Assembly (NCBI GenBank): GCA_034437555.1 | Contig: DAOTTQ010000067.1 | Location: 13,380-77,379, forward strand | DNA from: JANWYT01 sp034437555 | GTDB lineage: Bacteria > Chloroflexota > Anaerolineae > Aggregatilineales > Phototrophicaceae | Reading direction: 5' to 3' | Length of the DNA: 64,000 bases | Shown here: positions 62,055 to 64,000 of the stretch, piece after piece | How positions within the stretch are numbered: position 1 is the stretch's first letter | Layout: every line of letters begins with the position of its first letter | Translations under genes and position numbers: made by a program | Notes under the pieces: generated by a model | Told to the model about the DNA's origin: nothing | Databases searched by the model: none | Seen by the model: only the letters and a program-made list of their open reading frames with translations

Positions 62055-63806
62055 ATGAACACGCGTTTGAGAATAATGTTATTAGGTCTGTTCATGGTCT
62101 GGCTAGGGGGCTTTGTTGCTTACCAAGTGCAGACCGACGGTGGCACAATCAGCATCCGTGATGTGCGTTTTATGGGGTCTAACGGGGTCATGATGAGCGC
62201 ATTGCTCTATATCCCACCGAATGCCACAGCAGACACGCCCGCACCGGGCATTGTGGCAGTTCATGGATACATCAACTCTCGTGAAACTCAAAGTGGCTAT
62301 GCTATTGAGTTTGCTCGGCGTGGCTATGTGGTGTTGGCGGTCGACCAATCAGGTCATGGCTATTCCGACCCACCCGCCTTTGCTAACGGTTTTGGGGGCC
62401 CCGATGGGCTTGCTTACATCCGAACACTTAACTTTGTGGATATCGAAAACATCGGGCTTGAAGGACACTCTATGGGTGGCTGGGCTTTAGGCGTTGCAAC
62501 AGCCGTTTATCCTGATGGCTACAAGTCATTTATGCTTCAAGGGTCATCTACAGGCACTTTTGGCGCACCCGAAGGCACAGCAACCTCGCCTCGCAATTTG
62601 GGGCTAGTTTTTAGCACATGGGACGAATTCTCTTTGCTGATGTGGGGGGCAGAAGTTGCCACTAAAATTAATGAAACCGACAAGCTAAAAACACTCTTTG
62701 ACACCACAGAAACAGTAGAAGTGGGTCGCTTGTATGGCTCTATAGAGGAAGGTACGGCGCGTAAGTTGTATCAACCTGCCACCACCCATCCCGGCGACCA
62801 CCTTAATAGCGAAGCTATTGGCAACGCAATCGAGTGGATGCAACTGACACTAACAGGGGGCAACGACCTTGCACCCAGCAATCAGGTGTGGATGTGGAAG
62901 GAAATTGCTACATTGGTGGCACTCATCGGCATGATTGTGTTTATGCTACCGTTTGGGGCGTGGCTACTAGAACTTCCCTTCTTTGTAGCCATTGTTCGCC
63001 CATTGCCAGAAGCCAAGCCTATCAACGGCGTCGGTCGCTATATCGCCTGTGCCATTACTATTGTCGTGCCTATCGTTACCTACTTCTGGCTGAACAATAG
63101 ACAAGTCGAGATTTTGCCTGCCAGCGCATTGTTCCCCCAGACCGTTACCTCTGGCATATTGATATGGGCGTTGGGCAATGCGGCAGTTTCGTTGATTCTT
63201 TTCCTTGTTTGGCACTTTACGACTAATGCCAAAAACGGCGCAACCATTTCCACCTATGGTTTAACAACCCACATTGGCACCATCCTCAAGGCGATTGCGT
63301 TGGCAGTGTGTGTCATTTTCGCGGGCTATCTGTTGCTGGCACTCTCGGACTTCTTCTTCAAGACAGATTTCCGTTTCTGGGTCGTCGCCATCAAATTGTT
63401 CAGCCCCCTACAATTCCAAATTTTCCTCGGTTATCTGCCTTTCTTCACCCTCTACTTCCTCATTTTGGGTGTAGCATTAAACGGACAGCTACGTCTTACC
63501 CACCTTGATGGCAGTGATGTCACTTTGGGTCGTCAGACGTTGGCTAATGTGGGGCTACTGGTGATTGGTTTCATTGGTCTGCTGTTGTTCCAATATCTGC
63601 CGTTATTGTCGGGTGCGCCTTTGCCGTTGAGTGAGCCATTGCTCTCTATCCTGGCATTCCAGTTCGTTCCTTTGTTGACGATTGTCGGCGTGATTATGAC
63701 CTTCTTCTTCCGTCGTACTGGCACGGTTTTTGTGGGGGCATTTATCTGTTCGATGCTTATCACATGGATTATCGTTGCCAGCACCGCCACACAATTCGCC
63801 TTCTAG
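62055..63806 (+). CDS. membrane-anchored alpha/beta hydrolase
   Basis: A 583-residue protein. One N-terminal helix (residues 5-24) leads into an extracytoplasmic alpha/beta hydrolase (about 35-275): VAVHGYINSRE, the nucleophile elbow GHSMGG near 137, and HPGDH as probable catalytic histidine. The C-terminal half (about 280-583) has about eight membrane helices. The fusion of hydrolase to a polytopic module is unusual but is found in several hypothetical families. Strong RBS AGGAG 8 nt before the ATG. Substrate unknown. Confidence 0.82.
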   Translation: MNTRLRIMLLGLFMVWLGGFVAYQVQTDGGTISIRDVRFMGSNGVMMSALLYIPPNATADTPAPGIVAVHGYINSRETQSGYAIEFARRGYVVLAVDQSGHGYSDPPAFANGFGGPDGLAYIRTLNFVDIENIGLEGHSMGGWALGVATAVYPDGYKSFMLQGSSTGTFGAPEGTATSPRNLGLVFSTWDEFSLLMWGAEVATKINETDKLKTLFDTTETVEVGRLYGSIEEGTARKLYQPATTHPGDHLNSEAIGNAIEWMQLTLTGGNDLAPSNQVWMWKEIATLVALIGMIVFMLPFGAWLLELPFFVAIVRPLPEAKPINGVGRYIACAITIVVPIVTYFWLNNRQVEILPASALFPQTVTSGILIWALGNAAVSLILFLVWHFTTNAKNGATISTYGLTTHIGTILKAIALAVCVIFAGYLLLALSDFFFKTDFRFWVVAIKLFSPLQFQIFLGYLPFFTLYFLILGVALNGQLRLTHLDGSDVTLGRQTLANVGLLVIGFIGLLLFQYLPLLSGAPLPLSEPLLSILAFQFVPLLTIVGVIMTFFFRRTGTVFVGAFICSMLITWIIVASTATQFAF

Positions 63807-63820
63807 GTTTATCAAAAAGT

Positions 63821-63849
63821 CCCTTGTGCCTTCTAGCAAGGCGCAAGGG
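63821..63849 (+). terminator. hairpin after the alpha/beta hydrolase gene
   Basis: CCCTTGTGCCTT (63821-63832) pairs with AAGGCGCAAGGG (63838-63849) with one T-G wobble, 5-nt loop. Only a weak T stretch follows. Confidence 0.6.
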
Positions 63850-63948
63850 TTCTACTCCCCTCTTTAGGTCATTAGGCAAGCCCCTAATTTGTGTGGGGGA
63901 TGTGAATTTAGGCGGTTTTGCAATGATGTAGAGTAGCCCTAGTTTGGC

Positions 63949-63995
63949 GTGCAGAAACTCCCCCCTGTTTTCGTGCAGAAAAGGGGTTTCTGCAC
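63949..63995. repeat. inverted and direct GTGCAGAAA repeats at the window end
   Basis: GTGCAGAAAC (63949-63958) and GTTTCTGCAC (63986-63995) form a dyad, and CGTGCAGAAA occurs again as a direct repeat (63972-63981). C- and G-runs inside the arms extend the pairing. The pattern may continue past the edge. The rest of 63850-63948 shows nothing else. Confidence 0.5.
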
Positions 63996-64000
63996 AGCCC

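Noticed and set aside
63949..63995. CRISPR-like array
   Set aside because: Repeats are only about 10 bp, spacing is uneven and one copy is inverted; no cas genes.

Overview
This 64 kb window looks like a chromosomal segment of a bacterium of about 50% G+C. The closest fit by gene content is a Chloroflexota (Anaerolineae-like) genome, with moderate confidence. The reasons are a classical menaquinone pathway, an F420-type (LLM) flavin oxidoreductase, a very large Ser/Thr kinase-STAND-WD40 receptor, BMP-type and polyamine-type ABC importers, paired DUF1501/DUF1800 Tat proteins, and a large TPR-fused VirD4/HerA-like ATPase. No rRNA or tRNA gene, insertion sequence, CRISPR array or prophage block was recognised. 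One tyrosine recombinase is present without phage or IS neighbours.

Layout. 0-4.6 kb: the 3' part of a TetR regulator and menF-menD-menB, closed by a strong terminator. 4.7-9.3 kb: a 1532-residue kinase-nSTAND-transmembrane-WD40 protein on the minus strand. 9.5-15.4 kb: an MFS transporter, menH, an MGDG-synthase-like glycosyltransferase, menE and an LLM oxidoreductase. 15.6-18.9 kb: tatA/B-tatC, then nagA and an N-acetylglucosamine kinase. 19-24.7 kb: a heterodimeric ABC exporter and a GT39-like membrane glycosyltransferase. 24.7-30.6 kb: a BMP-type importer operon (binding protein, double ATPase, two permeases) ending in a sarcosine-oxidase-like flavoenzyme. 30.8-35.1 kb: the TPR/VirD4-like ATPase. 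35.2-41.2 kb: a potBCDA operon followed by an epimerase and an FAH-family gene. 41.4-46.1 kb: a DUF4062-NB-ARC (NLR-like) protein, a beta-phosphoglucomutase-like HAD enzyme and a secreted protein with an internal duplication. 46.1-49.8 kb: three Tat-exported proteins. 50-54.2 kb: a bifunctional ATP sulfurylase/APS kinase and a NarL-type two-component pair. 54.4-57.6 kb: two SDR-fold genes, an HxlR regulator and the recombinase. 57.5-59.8 kb: a cobalamin riboswitch controlling a btuC-btuD pair. 60-63.8 kb: a secreted metallopeptidase and a membrane-anchored alpha/beta hydrolase.

How the genes fit together. MenF, MenD, MenH, MenE and MenB cover most steps from chorismate to dihydroxynaphthoyl-CoA; menC and menA are not in the window. 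The Tat translocon gene pair sits in the same region as three proteins with twin-arginine signals. NagA and the GlcNAc kinase form an amino-sugar recycling or catabolic pair. The B12 importer lacks an adjacent binding protein. Genes are packed tightly: five convergent pairs overlap at their 3' ends, while others are separated by palindromic terminators.

Most notable for follow-up: the two giant STAND-type signalling proteins (kinase-nSTAND1-two WD40 propellers, and DUF4062-NB-ARC with a candidate operator at its transcription start); a histidine kinase whose six-helix C-terminal membrane module has its own near-perfect ribosome binding site and ATG; and a duplicated 3' module, consisting of a coding tail plus terminator, behind two neighbouring SDR genes.
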